Source: Deltaproteobacteria bacterium
GTDB lineage: Bacteria > Myxococcota_A > Polyangia > GCA-2747355
Reading direction: 5' to 3'
Length of the DNA stretch: 64,000 nucleotides
Assembly (NCBI GenBank): GCA_020633415.1
Contig: JACKDQ010000002.1
Location: 620,001 to 684,000 of the forward strand
In this document: positions 18,455 to 27,133 of the stretch, piece by piece
Layout: each line of letters starts with the position of its first letter
Position numbering within the stretch: position 1 is the first letter of the stretch
Notes under the pieces: model-generated
Told to the model about the DNA's origin: nothing
Seen by the model: the letters and a program-made list of their open reading frames with translations, nothing else
Database searches by the model: none
Translations under genes and position numbers: made by a program

Positions 18455-20914
18455 CTAGGGAACAAGGTCCTCAGTGAAATGAACGGTGGTGCGCTTGCCC
18501 GGTTCGATCTTGACTGTCCGCTCGCGACGGTCTGTTCCGTCGAGCGGCCGCCAGACCCGTACATGATAGGTTCCCGGCGGAAGCTTCAACGTGACGCGCG
18601 GGGTGTGTCCGTAGAGCTTGCCCTCAATATAGACACCGCGTTTGCCGGGGCCACTTACCAGCAACGTGCCTTTTTCGCTGGCGAGCGCCGCTTGCTGTTT
18701 GGCCTGCAAACCGAACGTCGCATCGATCTCCGCAGCAACATCGTCACCGCGCGACTTACTGCTGGGCTTGGACCGCGCCGCAACTTGCGCAGGCGTGCGC
18801 AACCCGAGCGTCTTATCCACCTCATCGATCACCGCGCGTGGACGAGCGCGCTTGCGTCGCCGCCGCTCGGACGAGGACCGCTCGGGTAAGGCCGACTTGC
18901 CGGCATCGGCGACAGCGCCGGCATCAACCGCAGCGGGCGGCGAGCTCGACAAGAAACTGCGCAGATCGGCCAAGCCGAAATAGTGGACGGCATAGCCAGC
19001 ACCAGCCAGCACCACGATGACCAGCAAAAATACGAACACGCCACGCCAGCCCGAACGCCCGCTGCGTACCGGAGGCCGCTCGCGAGAGATCGACATCTCG
19101 CCGGCTGACGCCGCCAGCGGGGCAGCTACCAAAGGTGGCGGCACGAAACCAGCAGGTGGGTCGAAAGTGCCGCGCCCCGACCGCTCGGCCAGTGGCGGCG
19201 TGCGCGTTGCCGCAGCAGCCATTGCCGGCGGTGGATCGCGCTGGGTCGTTGAAGTATCCACCGGCAGCAGCTCGGGTCCACCACGCGCCGCACGTCGCAC
19301 GTGTCCGGGCAATTCGGGCAAAGCAACGCTCGGCGCCTTGAGCGGGTCAGCCGGAACATGGGGCGCCGCAGGCTGCCGCGGCTGCACCGCGTTGGTCGCG
19401 ATCCGCGTCGGTCGCCCCTCTGCGTCGGCAACATCGGTCTCGATCTCGTCCTCGCTATCGACGCTATTCAGGGCAGCCGGCCGCGGCACAAAGTCGGGTG
19501 CAACATAAGCCGGTCGATGCTGCCGATTGGTCGAGCGCGCTTCGTCAACCACGGGCTGCACCGGCCGACCGTCGGGTGCTGTCTCGCCGATCAGCTCGCG
19601 CACGCTCATTTCGTAGGTCAATGGCTCGTGGCCATCGACCTCGTGCTGCTCGGCCGGCAAATCGCTGCTGTCGATAAAACTGGCCGAATCGGTTCGCTTG
19701 ACCGGCGTCAATTCTCGTGGGACTGACGGCTCGTGCAGACGCGCTGCCAGTTCTCGAGGAGGAATCGTCGACTCTTCCTCGGTATCCATTGGCGCCGCGA
19801 GCGAGTGGCCGTCGACCAACTCGGTCGATCCTCGACGTACAGGTATCCCGGAGAGCACGTCCCGCGAAAGGGTCGACTCGGGAGGAACTTCGGTCTCAGC
19901 GTCGGCCGCTACGGCCAGCTCGGTCGGGTTGATACGCTCAGCGACGTCGGAGCCGATCGCCGGAGCAGATTCGGGATGGATGCTGCGGTGCTGGCGCCGA
20001 GCATCGGAAAATGTCTCGCGCATCAGCGTCGCCAAGCGGCTGCGGCCAAAGGTCGCGCCGATGTCGCGCATATAAGTGGCCAAAGCGTCGCGAAACTCGC
20101 CAGCGGTCTGGTAGCGATCGTGGGCATGCCGCGCCGTCGCTCGCCCAACGATCCGCGCCAGCTCGGGTGAGATCGTTGGCCTAGTACGCGAGAGGGGCTC
20201 AATATCCGCCTCGCGCATGCGGCGTAGCACCTCGGTGTCCGGCAACCCGGTCATGTGCGGACTACCGCGCAGGAGCTCGTAAAGCACGATGCCCGCCGCA
20301 AAGATATCCGTTCGATGGTCGACGCCACTACCGGCCGCTTGCTCCGGCGACATGTAACGGAATTTGCCCTTGATCACGCCGGCCTCGGTTTGAACCATCC
20401 GCGTCTGGGCCTTGGCGATGCCAAAGTCGATGACCTTGACGTCACCATCGTAGGAAACGAGCACATTCTGCGGGCTGATGTCGCGATGGATGATCCCCAG
20501 CGGCCGCCCGTCGCCGCCAGCCTTAGCATGGGCATAGTCCAGACCAGCCAACACCTCACCGATCACGAAGACGATCGCCTCATCGGGCAAGCGTCTGCCA
20601 AGATACTGGAATCGATCGGCAATGGTCTGCAGATCCTCACCAGCGATGTACTCCATCGCGATGTAGTAGGAACCATCGACCGAGCCAAGGTCGAGCACCT
20701 GGCAGATATTGCTCTGGCTGAGCTGAGCGGTGATCCGCGCCTCATCGATCAGCATCTTGACGAACTCGCCGTCGCGGCTGAGCCGTGGATGTAGGCGCTT
20801 GATCACTACCGGCTTGGAAAAGCCCGCCTCGCCCTCGATGGTCGCCAAGAAAACCTCGGCCATCCCACCGTAGGCCAGCCGCTCGCCGAGCTGGTATTTA
20901 CCGAAACGTTTCAA
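18455..20914 (-). CDS. Transmembrane Ser/Thr protein kinase with C-terminal PEGA domain
   Basis: The start is TTG at 20914, preceded by CAGGG about 8 bases upstream; no upstream ATG is in frame. The 819-residue product has a kinase domain at about 1-280: glycine loop in LAYGGMAEVFLA, Lys39 in VVIKRL, HRDISPQN near 142 and DFG near 162. A long acidic, proline-rich linker (about 300-635) of low complexity follows. A membrane helix (FVFLLVIVVLAGAGYAVHYF, about 640-662) precedes an Arg/Lys-rich stretch. The end is a PEGA-like domain (KGTLLVSGPGKRGVYIEG onward), a fold often found on surface-directed proteins. Topology implies a cytoplasmic kinase and an extracytoplasmic PEGA sensor. It is divergent from the FHA activator, a plausible partner, though no direct evidence links them. 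Confidence 0.88.
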   Translation of the reverse strand: MKRFGKYQLGERLAYGGMAEVFLATIEGEAGFSKPVVIKRLHPRLSRDGEFVKMLIDEARITAQLSQSNICQVLDLGSVDGSYYIAMEYIAGEDLQTIADRFQYLGRRLPDEAIVFVIGEVLAGLDYAHAKAGGDGRPLGIIHRDISPQNVLVSYDGDVKVIDFGIAKAQTRMVQTEAGVIKGKFRYMSPEQAAGSGVDHRTDIFAAGIVLYELLRGSPHMTGLPDTEVLRRMREADIEPLSRTRPTISPELARIVGRATARHAHDRYQTAGEFRDALATYMRDIGATFGRSRLATLMRETFSDARRQHRSIHPESAPAIGSDVAERINPTELAVAADAETEVPPESTLSRDVLSGIPVRRGSTELVDGHSLAAPMDTEEESTIPPRELAARLHEPSVPRELTPVKRTDSASFIDSSDLPAEQHEVDGHEPLTYEMSVRELIGETAPDGRPVQPVVDEARSTNRQHRPAYVAPDFVPRPAALNSVDSEDEIETDVADAEGRPTRIATNAVQPRQPAAPHVPADPLKAPSVALPELPGHVRRAARGGPELLPVDTSTTQRDPPPAMAAAATRTPPLAERSGRGTFDPPAGFVPPPLVAAPLAASAGEMSISRERPPVRSGRSGWRGVFVFLLVIVVLAGAGYAVHYFGLADLRSFLSSSPPAAVDAGAVADAGKSALPERSSSERRRRKRARPRAVIDEVDKTLGLRTPAQVAARSKPSSKSRGDDVAAEIDATFGLQAKQQAALASEKGTLLVSGPGKRGVYIEGKLYGHTPRVTLKLPPGTYHVRVWRPLDGTDRRERTVKIEPGKRTTVHFTEDLVP

Positions 20915-21016
20915 CGGATACGCCCTGGATCCATCATATCATCGCTGCCGCAGCCCCCTTGGCGGGGCCTCTCCGCACCAAACCTGCCATCAGCGGACTG
21001 GACGGGCGACCAGCAA

Positions 21017-21045
21017 TTGACCTATCATCTCGACTATCCTATAAA
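21017..21045 (+). promoter_or_regulatory. Sigma70-type promoter for the FHA activator
   Basis: TTGACC at 21017-21022 and TATAAA at 21040-21045 are separated by exactly 17 bp, close to the housekeeping consensus. Transcription would start near 21052. This lies inside the longer open frame that begins at 20959, so it supports the ATG at 21076 as the true start of the downstream gene. Confidence 0.72.
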
Positions 21046-21075
21046 AAAGATACCCGCAACAACTGTGAAAGGCCG

Positions 21076-22461
21076 ATGAGCAGCGCCAAGTTCCCCGACT
21101 ATGCGGCGCCCACCAAAATCGCCTACGTAGACAATCGCCCCAGCGAGCTGCATCTGCGCCGCTGCAAATTTGTCTTAGAGGCAGGTGGTCGCCAACAGGA
21201 AAGAACGTTCGAGCAGGGCGTCATCACCATCGGCGCGATGGAAGATAACGACCTCGTTGTCAACGACGAGACCGTATCCCGCTATCACGCGAAGGTGCAG
21301 CAGACGACCGATGGCTACCTGCTCGTCGACGAGAACTCGACCAACGGTACGTTCATCAACCGTGTGCGCATCAAAGAGGCCTTTCTCAAGCCCGGCTGCA
21401 CGATTCAAATCGGCCAGGTCGAAGCCAAGTTTGATTTCGCCGACGAACGCGTCCAGATCACACCCAGCGACAAAGATCGCCTTGGGCTGCTGATCGGTCG
21501 CAACATCAAAATGCGTGAGATCTATCGCATTATTGAGAAGATCGCGCCAACAGCGACAACGGTGGTCATCGAGGGCGAAACCGGCACCGGCAAGGAAGTC
21601 GTCGCCCAGACGATTCACCAACTTAGCGACCGCAAAGAAGGGCCGATGATGATCTTCGACTGCGGTGCTGTGCCGGAAAACCTCGTGGAAAGCGAGCTGT
21701 TCGGGCATGAAAAAGGCTCGTTCACCGGCGCGATCATGACGCGCCAAGGCCTGTTCGAGATGGGCCACGGTGGAACGGTCTTCCTCGACGAACTCGGCGA
21801 GCTGGCGCTCGACCTGCAGCCCAAATTGCTGCGCGCGCTTGAGCAACGCGAAATCCGCCGCGTCGGCGGGGCGCGCCCGCTCAAGGTCGATGTGCGGGTG
21901 ATCGCCGCGACCAACCGCGACCTCGACGAAGAGGTCCGTGCCGGGCGGTTCCGCGAAGACCTCTATTACCGGCTCTCGGTGGTGCGGCTTTACCTGCCGC
22001 CGCTACGCGAGCGTCCGGAAGACATCCCACTGCTCGCCCAGCACATTTTGGAAAAGCATGCGTCCAACCGCGACGAAAAGGGCAAGCGGCGCGTGATCGA
22101 AATCGAGCGCGATGCGACCGAGGCGCTCTGCGCCTACAAATGGCCGGGCAACGTCCGCGAGTTGGTCAACACGATCGAGCGCGCCTTGACGTTCTGTGAT
22201 GGTCAGTCGATTCGCCTGCAGGACTTGCCCGAGACGGCACGCTCTACCGAATCGACCAGCAGCAACGGCTCGGCAACCTTCAAAGACGCCAAGGAACGCT
22301 GGGTCGCCAGCTTTGAGCGCGACTACATCATTTCTTTGCTGCGCCGAAACGGCGGCAATATCTCGCACGCCGCACGCGAGGCCGACATCGACCGCAAATA
22401 CTTCCGCAAACTGATGCGCAAGTACGGGATCGAGGCGGGCGCCGACGCGGGCGACGATTAG
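21076..22461 (+). CDS. FHA-domain sigma54-dependent transcriptional activator
   Basis: From ATG 21076 (GAAAGG upstream, promoter just before it) the product has 461 residues. An FHA domain spans about 28-125 with VSRYHA near 67-72 and STNGTFIN near 88. The conserved FHA arginine after the first glycine is Ala here (IGAMEDND). An AAA+ sigma54-interaction domain spans about 137-375 with Walker A GETGTGKE near 167, the sigma54 contact GSFTGA at 214-219 (Ser for the usual Ala) and an arginine finger region. A C-terminal Fis-type helix-turn-helix is NISHAAREADIDRKYFRKLM. There is no receiver: phosphothreonine binding would replace Asp phosphorylation. Such FHA activators are abundant in myxobacteria and are linked to Ser/Thr kinases. 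The divergent PEGA kinase is a candidate input. Confidence 0.92.
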   Translation: MSSAKFPDYAAPTKIAYVDNRPSELHLRRCKFVLEAGGRQQERTFEQGVITIGAMEDNDLVVNDETVSRYHAKVQQTTDGYLLVDENSTNGTFINRVRIKEAFLKPGCTIQIGQVEAKFDFADERVQITPSDKDRLGLLIGRNIKMREIYRIIEKIAPTATTVVIEGETGTGKEVVAQTIHQLSDRKEGPMMIFDCGAVPENLVESELFGHEKGSFTGAIMTRQGLFEMGHGGTVFLDELGELALDLQPKLLRALEQREIRRVGGARPLKVDVRVIAATNRDLDEEVRAGRFREDLYYRLSVVRLYLPPLRERPEDIPLLAQHILEKHASNRDEKGKRRVIEIERDATEALCAYKWPGNVRELVNTIERALTFCDGQSIRLQDLPETARSTESTSSNGSATFKDAKERWVASFERDYIISLLRRNGGNISHAAREADIDRKYFRKLMRKYGIEAGADAGDD

Positions 22462-22473
22462 CAGCCTGCTCGC

Positions 22474-23202
22474 TCAGCGAGACGACAACCGGCGAATATC
22501 GGCGTAGCTGCCGCTCGGCAGCGCCGCCAGCCGTTCTCGTGCATCAAGCAGTCGTCTCGCCGCTGCCTCGGGCGAAAGCACCTGACCGGCCTGCTGTGCC
22601 GCACGAACCCGCGCCAGCGCCGGATAGCGCGCGTCGGGCCGATGCGCCAAGATCTCGCGCAGCATCGGCGTGTCGATGATACCCGGTGCCACGGCCACGA
22701 AGTGGGTCTGCGGGTGCTCGTCGGCAAAACAACGCATCAGCAGGTTCAGGGCCGCCTTTGAGATCGCATAGCCGCCCCAGCCACCGGACCCATTGACCGC
22801 TGCCGCCGACGAGATCGCGATCAGCTGATCGACCTCAGCGACCCGCAGTAACAGGTCGATCAGCAGTTTGTTGGCCCAAACGTTGAGATCCATGATCGCG
22901 CGCAAACGCTCGATCGACGTGTCGGCCAATGGTGCCAGTTTGCCGAAAACGCCGGCATTGAGTATTGCCAGCTCAAAACGACGACCCGTCAACACCGCGC
23001 TCAATCGCTCTTCGAGACGCGGCAAGTCGCTCAGATCGACCGAAACAAAGTCAAAGTCAGGATGATCGCCCAGCGGCGCCGACGGCCGATTGCGACTCAA
23101 CCCGACAACCTGAACGCCTTGGTCGAGCAATCGCGCGGCGAGCGCCTGACCCAGACCGCCGCGGACTCCGCTAACCAATGCTGACCGCGACGTAGCGCTC
23201 AC
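22474..23202 (-). CDS. Short-chain dehydrogenase/reductase
   Basis: The GTG at 23202 is chosen because GAGAGGAG lies five bases upstream; the product has 242 residues. The open frame extends further upstream, but that part overlaps the divergent arginine deiminase gene and is not protein-like. A Rossmann fold opens with SALVSGVRGGLGQALA, a TGxxxGxG-type nucleotide loop with Ser and Arg substitutions. NAG at about residue 82 is the usual NNAG region. The catalytic positions are Ser in AISSAAAVNGS, Tyr and Lys in GGYAISKAAL. The family reduces or oxidises alcohol/carbonyl groups with NAD(P)H in the cytosol. The substrate is not apparent. It reads convergently into the FHA activator (12 bp gap). 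Confidence 0.87.
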   Translation of the reverse strand: MSATSRSALVSGVRGGLGQALAARLLDQGVQVVGLSRNRPSAPLGDHPDFDFVSVDLSDLPRLEERLSAVLTGRRFELAILNAGVFGKLAPLADTSIERLRAIMDLNVWANKLLIDLLLRVAEVDQLIAISSAAAVNGSGGWGGYAISKAALNLLMRCFADEHPQTHFVAVAPGIIDTPMLREILAHRPDARYPALARVRAAQQAGQVLSPEAAARRLLDARERLAALPSGSYADIRRLSSR

Positions 23203-23290
23203 GCCAACTCCTCTCACAGGCAAACAGTCCGACATCTTGGACCAGTCGGCGCGCGTTGCCAACCGGGCCATCCATCGACTAAGCTTAGCC

Positions 23291-24568
23291 GTGCTCAACG
23301 TAACATCGGAGATCGGTCGGCTGCGCACGGTGATGGTCCATCTACCGGGTCGCGAGATCGAGCGCATGGTGCCTTCGATGATGGGCGAGCTGTTGTTCGA
23401 CGACATCCTCTTTGGCGAGGTCGCCCGCAACGAGCACCGGCGCTTTCAGCGCATATTGGCGATGGTCGCCGATGAAGTGCTGCTGCTGCAGGAGCTGCTC
23501 GCCGCCGCACTCGCCGATAGCGCGATCCGCGCCGCCGTCGTCGAGGATTTCGCCGAGAAGCTCCGCCTCGATCAGGCCGTGCTCGACGCGCTTGCCACCG
23601 ATGACAACGAACGGCTGGCCACGCAGCTGATCGAGGGCCTGGAGCGCGCTGATGTGACCCGCATGCCAGAGCGACCCTCAGAGCTCTATTTGCTGCCGCC
23701 GCTGGCCAATTTGCTGTTTCACCGCGACCCCGCACTGGTGATCGGCAAAGACGTGGTGATCTCCTCGATGGCCACGCGTGCCCGCCTGCGGGAGCCGCTG
23801 CTGCTACAAACCGTGTTCAATCACCACCCACGGTTTCGCGACCTCGAACCGATTTTTGCATCCTTCGATGCCGACTTTCGACGCCGCTCAACGGCCCATC
23901 CGCGACCGATGATCGAAGGCGGCGACGTGATCGTCGCCCGCGAGGACCTGCTGATCATCGGCAGCTCGATCCGCACCGCCCGCGGGACGATCGAGGATCT
24001 GGCCTTGGCACTGCAGCACGCCAAGTGCCCAATCCAACGCATCCTCGTCGTCGAACTGCCCCAATCGCGCAGCTACATGCACCTCGACACGGTGTTTACC
24101 ATCATCAACCACGATGAGTGCCTGGTCTACGAGCCAGTGATCATCGAAGACGGCGTTGAACAGGCTGCCGTTTATCAGCTCGAGTTAGGCAATGACGAGA
24201 TCATCGCCACCAGCAAGCACTCCTTGCTCTCCGCGCTGGCCGAACTGGGCATCGATCTGCGACCGATCACCTGTGGAGGCGGTGCCGACCTGATCGCCCA
24301 GCAGCGCGAACAGTGGACCGATGGTGCCAATGCCTTCGCCCTCGCACCGGGCAAGATATTGCTCTATCACTGCAACCTCCGCACCGCTGAGGAGCTGAGC
24401 AACGCCGGCTACCAAGTCGTAACCGACGAAGACCTCTTGCTCGGGCGAGTCAGTAGCGACATTCTTGCCGACGAGCAGAGCAAGGTCCTGATCCAGATCA
24501 CGGGCCACGAGCTGTCCCGCGCACGTGGTGGACCGCGCTGCCTAACCATGCCCTTGCGACGAGATTAG
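23291..24568 (+). CDS. arcA: Arginine deiminase
   Basis: The GTG at 23291 gives 425 residues beginning VLNVTSEIGRLRTVMVH, which matches the usual ADI N-terminus; an in-frame TTG at 23237 would add 18 unlikely residues that cross the divergent SDR. Arginine deiminase hydrolyses arginine to citrulline and ammonia. Guanidine-modifying enzyme motifs are present: IEGGDV near 214, MHLDTVFT with the catalytic His near 263, and RGGPRCLTMPL near the C-terminus, whose Cys (about 417) is the nucleophile. No ornithine carbamoyltransferase, carbamate kinase or antiporter gene follows, so the ATP-yielding arc pathway is not encoded here. It is followed after 4 bp by a GNAT gene and then a sirtuin, suggesting one operon. 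Confidence 0.9.
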   Translation: MLNVTSEIGRLRTVMVHLPGREIERMVPSMMGELLFDDILFGEVARNEHRRFQRILAMVADEVLLLQELLAAALADSAIRAAVVEDFAEKLRLDQAVLDALATDDNERLATQLIEGLERADVTRMPERPSELYLLPPLANLLFHRDPALVIGKDVVISSMATRARLREPLLLQTVFNHHPRFRDLEPIFASFDADFRRRSTAHPRPMIEGGDVIVAREDLLIIGSSIRTARGTIEDLALALQHAKCPIQRILVVELPQSRSYMHLDTVFTIINHDECLVYEPVIIEDGVEQAAVYQLELGNDEIIATSKHSLLSALAELGIDLRPITCGGGADLIAQQREQWTDGANAFALAPGKILLYHCNLRTAEELSNAGYQVVTDEDLLLGRVSSDILADEQSKVLIQITGHELSRARGGPRCLTMPLRRD

Positions 24569-24572
24569 GCCG

Positions 24573-25118
24573 ATGGTGCTCCATCCGGTTCAGCTGCGAC
24601 CCGCGCGCGTCAGCGACGCCTCACGGATCGCGCAGCTCTCGCGCCGGCTGATCGAACAGGGGCTTCCCTGGCGCTGGCGTCCGCAGCGCGTTGCCCGGCT
24701 GCTCGCTGCCCCTGACCACCTCAGCGTTGTCGCCCACACCACCGACGGCGAGATCGTCGGCTTTGCGATCATGCAGATCATCGAACAGCGCGCCGATCTG
24801 CTGCTTTGCGCGGTCAGTCCGGCACAGCGACGACGCGGGATCGGCCGCAGACTTCTCGGCTGGCTCGAGCGCTGCGCGATCACCGCTGGAACCAGTTCGA
24901 TCCGCCTCGAGGTCCGCAAGAAGAACCGCGAAGCCCAGTCATTCTACCGCCACATGGGCTACTCAGTGGTCGACCGCACCCCGTACTACTACAGCGGCCG
25001 GGAGATGGCGCTGAAAATGATCAGACGCCTGCCGGGGCCCAACAACGACCAATGGTCTGCAGCGCGACGACTGATCGCCCAAGCGATCGACGAAGCAGTC
25101 AACAAGCCGCCGCGATGA
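24573..25118 (+). CDS. GNAT-family N-acetyltransferase
   Basis: This 181-residue protein has a GNAT core: SPAQRRRGIGRRLLGWLE (about 87-104) carries the Q/RxxGxG/A acetyl-CoA phosphate loop, and RKKNREAQSFYRHMGYSVVD (about 115-134) is the RimI-like block with the Asn/Tyr positions. The layout resembles RimI-like or other small-molecule/protein acetyltransferases; the substrate cannot be named. It starts 4 bp after the arginine deiminase stop. Its TGA overlaps the ATG of the sirtuin gene by 4 bp (ATGA at 25115), so the acetyltransferase and deacylase are translationally coupled. That pairing hints that both act on the same protein or metabolite target, by inference only. Confidence 0.85.
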   Translation: MVLHPVQLRPARVSDASRIAQLSRRLIEQGLPWRWRPQRVARLLAAPDHLSVVAHTTDGEIVGFAIMQIIEQRADLLLCAVSPAQRRRGIGRRLLGWLERCAITAGTSSIRLEVRKKNREAQSFYRHMGYSVVDRTPYYYSGREMALKMIRRLPGPNNDQWSAARRLIAQAIDEAVNKPPR

Positions 25119-25954
25119 ATCAAGCGCTCGACCAACTGGCCGCTCTGCTGCGGCATCGCCGCGTAGTCGCCTTGACCGGTGCGGGCTGCAGCACCGAATC
25201 AGGCATTCCCGATTACCGCGGTGCTACTGGCGAACGCCGACGCAAAGGCCACCCACTGCAATACGCCGAGTTTGTTGGATCGAGCGAAAACCGCCAGCGC
25301 TACTGGGCGCGCAGCATGATCGGTTGGCCACGCTTTGCCCGCGCCCGGCCCAATCCGGCCCATCGTGGCTTGGCCCAAATGGAGAGCCGCGGGAAACTCA
25401 CCGGGGTGATCACGCAAAACGTCGATGGCCTCCACCAACGCGCAGGCAGTCGGCGGGTTGTAGAGCTTCACGGCAACTTGGAATACGTCCAGTGTCTGAG
25501 TTGCGAGCAAACGGAAGCGCGCGACGCGCTTCAGGCGCGAATGGAAGCCACCAATCGCCAATGGCTCAGCGCACATCGCGACAGTGCGACCACAGAACTC
25601 GCCGACGGGGACGCCGAGCTCGACCCCGAGCGTTGCGACTACCGTTCCTTTACCGTCGTCGATTGCCAATCCTGCGGCGGCTTGCTCAAGCCTAGCGTGA
25701 CCTTTTTCGGTGAGAATATTCCGCGCGAGATTCGCGAGCAGGCCTCAGCGATGATCGATGGCGCCCAGGCGCTGCTCGTGGTCGGCAGCTCCTTAGCGGT
25801 CGGCAGCAGTTATCGCTTGCTGAGGCAGGCCGCTCGGCGGCAGATTCCGCTCGGGCTGATCAACAACGGCCAACCTCGCGGCGTCGAGCTATTCGACGTC
25901 AATGCGCAGGGCTTGGCGGGCCACCTGCTACCCGAGTTGCTCGAGCGCCTCTAG
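25115..25954 (+). CDS. NAD-dependent protein deacylase, sirtuin family
   Basis: The start is the ATG at 25115 inside the GNAT stop; the longer frame back to 24806 is a shadow. The 279-residue product has the sirtuin NAD site GAGCSTESGIPDYRG near 25-39, QNVDGLHQRAG near 99-109 and catalytic His in ELHGNLEYVQC near 117. Zinc-site cysteines form CLSC and CQSCGG, separated by an unusually long module (about 60 residues) between them. The NAD-ribose region VGSSLAVGSS follows. The sequence is closer to the SIRT4-like class than to E. coli CobB, judged from the zinc module and loops. It removes acyl groups from lysine using NAD. It is co-expressed with the GNAT gene by overlap. Confidence 0.9.
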   Translation: MNQALDQLAALLRHRRVVALTGAGCSTESGIPDYRGATGERRRKGHPLQYAEFVGSSENRQRYWARSMIGWPRFARARPNPAHRGLAQMESRGKLTGVITQNVDGLHQRAGSRRVVELHGNLEYVQCLSCEQTEARDALQARMEATNRQWLSAHRDSATTELADGDAELDPERCDYRSFTVVDCQSCGGLLKPSVTFFGENIPREIREQASAMIDGAQALLVVGSSLAVGSSYRLLRQAARRQIPLGLINNGQPRGVELFDVNAQGLAGHLLPELLERL

Positions 25955-25963
25955 GCGCTGCAG

Positions 25964-26428
25964 CTAGACCGGGCGATCTTCCAGCTCGGCGAAATCCTCG
26001 CTGCGGGCGAGCGCACAGATCAAATCGATCATCGCCTGCGGTGGCACCACGACTTTGCGTTGGCGCTGTTCGAGCCAAACCGCAGTGCTCGTGACTCGCG
26101 CCGCCAACTTGCCGTCGTCACGAACAAACTCGTTGCGGAACCGATAGCGACGACGATCAGCGCTGAGTCCCGCGAGCAGCAAACGAACGCGCACGTGCTC
26201 GAGCGCCCGCAACTCGCGCAGGTAATCGACTTCGTCTCGTAGGACTACCGGCCCGATCCCCTGCTGCTGAAAATAACTGAGCGAAAAGCCAAAATGATCG
26301 AAGAACCGCAAGCGCACGTCACCGCAGTAGTCCAGATAAGCGGTGTTGCGCATATGCGCGTTGACGTCCAGGTCGGACCAGGCCACCCGATAATCAACAG
26401 CGAAGTCCTTGGGGCTCAACTCATCCAT
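25964..26428 (-). CDS. Acyl-CoA thioesterase of the 4HBT/hot-dog family
   Basis: This 154-residue single hot-dog domain has WSDLDVNAHMRNTAYLDY near the N-terminus, the conserved stretch that carries the catalytic Asp in 4-hydroxybenzoyl-CoA-type thioesterases. The ATG at 26428 has GAGGTG about 8 bases upstream. These enzymes hydrolyse acyl-CoA or acyl-ACP thioesters in the cytoplasm; the length is close to that of the YbgC/FadM-like group, but the acyl chain cannot be predicted. The ribosome site overlaps the end of the upstream methyltransferase, 6 bp away, so the two form an operon. It converges on the sirtuin gene, with a 9-bp gap. Confidence 0.85.
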   Translation of the reverse strand: MDELSPKDFAVDYRVAWSDLDVNAHMRNTAYLDYCGDVRLRFFDHFGFSLSYFQQQGIGPVVLRDEVDYLRELRALEHVRVRLLLAGLSADRRRYRFRNEFVRDDGKLAARVTSTAVWLEQRQRKVVVPPQAMIDLICALARSEDFAELEDRPV

Positions 26429-26434
26429 CGCGCG

Positions 26435-27097
26435 TCACCTCGAACGGTCCCCAAGCTTGCCCCAGACGATCAAATGACGATCACCGAGCGGTTCGACCTC
26501 GAGCGCTAACCCCGCCCGGGCCAGTTGTCCGGCCACCTCCTCGACGCGATAGGCGGCAAGCAACGAATTGTAAAAGTCTTGCTTGAGCAGCTCGGGCTCG
26601 GCGCCCGAATGGCGCTCGACCAACTCGCGCGCGATCTGCGCAGAATCCGGCCGGCGCAGGTCCATTACCAGCACCTGAGCACGCTCTGCCGACCAGGCCT
26701 TGATCGTCTGCCAAAGCACCTGGGGATCAGGCAAATGGTGCAGCAGGCTGTTGGAGATCAATAGCCCGTAGCGCGCCGCTGCGGGTGGGGACGCCGGCAA
26801 ATGCACGCGAAACAAGCGAACCGTGGCATGGTCGGCGAGGCGCTCGGCGGCCGCACGCAACATGTTGGGACCGGCATCGATACCGTCGATCGCCAGGCGC
26901 GGATACGCCGCGGAAAAACGCGCTAGGACGTCCCCCGGGCCACAACCGAGATCGACCGCTGGCCCCTCCGGCGGGTCAGGAAACAGGCGCTGGTAGGTCG
27001 AGACGAACAACTGATGGGGCTCGGCGAAGTCAGCAACCGCGTACGCTGCCGCCTGCTCTTTAGCATCCATCAACTCGGGTTCGGGCACCCGCCTCAT
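26435..27097 (-). CDS. SAM-dependent class I methyltransferase
   Basis: A 220-residue product from the ATG at 27097 (MRRVPEPELMDAKEQAAAYA). The frame extends 12 codons further to 27133, but the chosen N-terminus resembles that of related methyltransferases. AVDLGCGPGDVLARF near 45-60 is the SAM-binding motif I. GIDAGPNML is the acidic loop that binds the SAM ribose, and LLISNSLLHHLPDP is the post-motif with the HLPDP signature. No second domain is present, and the substrate is not predictable (small molecule, lipid or tRNA are all possible). It is the first gene of an operon with the thioesterase. Upstream lies a gene-free stretch of about 620 bp. Confidence 0.82.
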   Translation of the reverse strand: MRRVPEPELMDAKEQAAAYAVADFAEPHQLFVSTYQRLFPDPPEGPAVDLGCGPGDVLARFSAAYPRLAIDGIDAGPNMLRAAAERLADHATVRLFRVHLPASPPAAARYGLLISNSLLHHLPDPQVLWQTIKAWSAERAQVLVMDLRRPDSAQIARELVERHSGAEPELLKQDFYNSLLAAYRVEEVAGQLARAGLALEVEPLGDRHLIVWGKLGDRSR

Positions 27098-27133
27098 TGT
27101 CGAAGACCACTCCGCTCGCGCGCGCTCATACAT

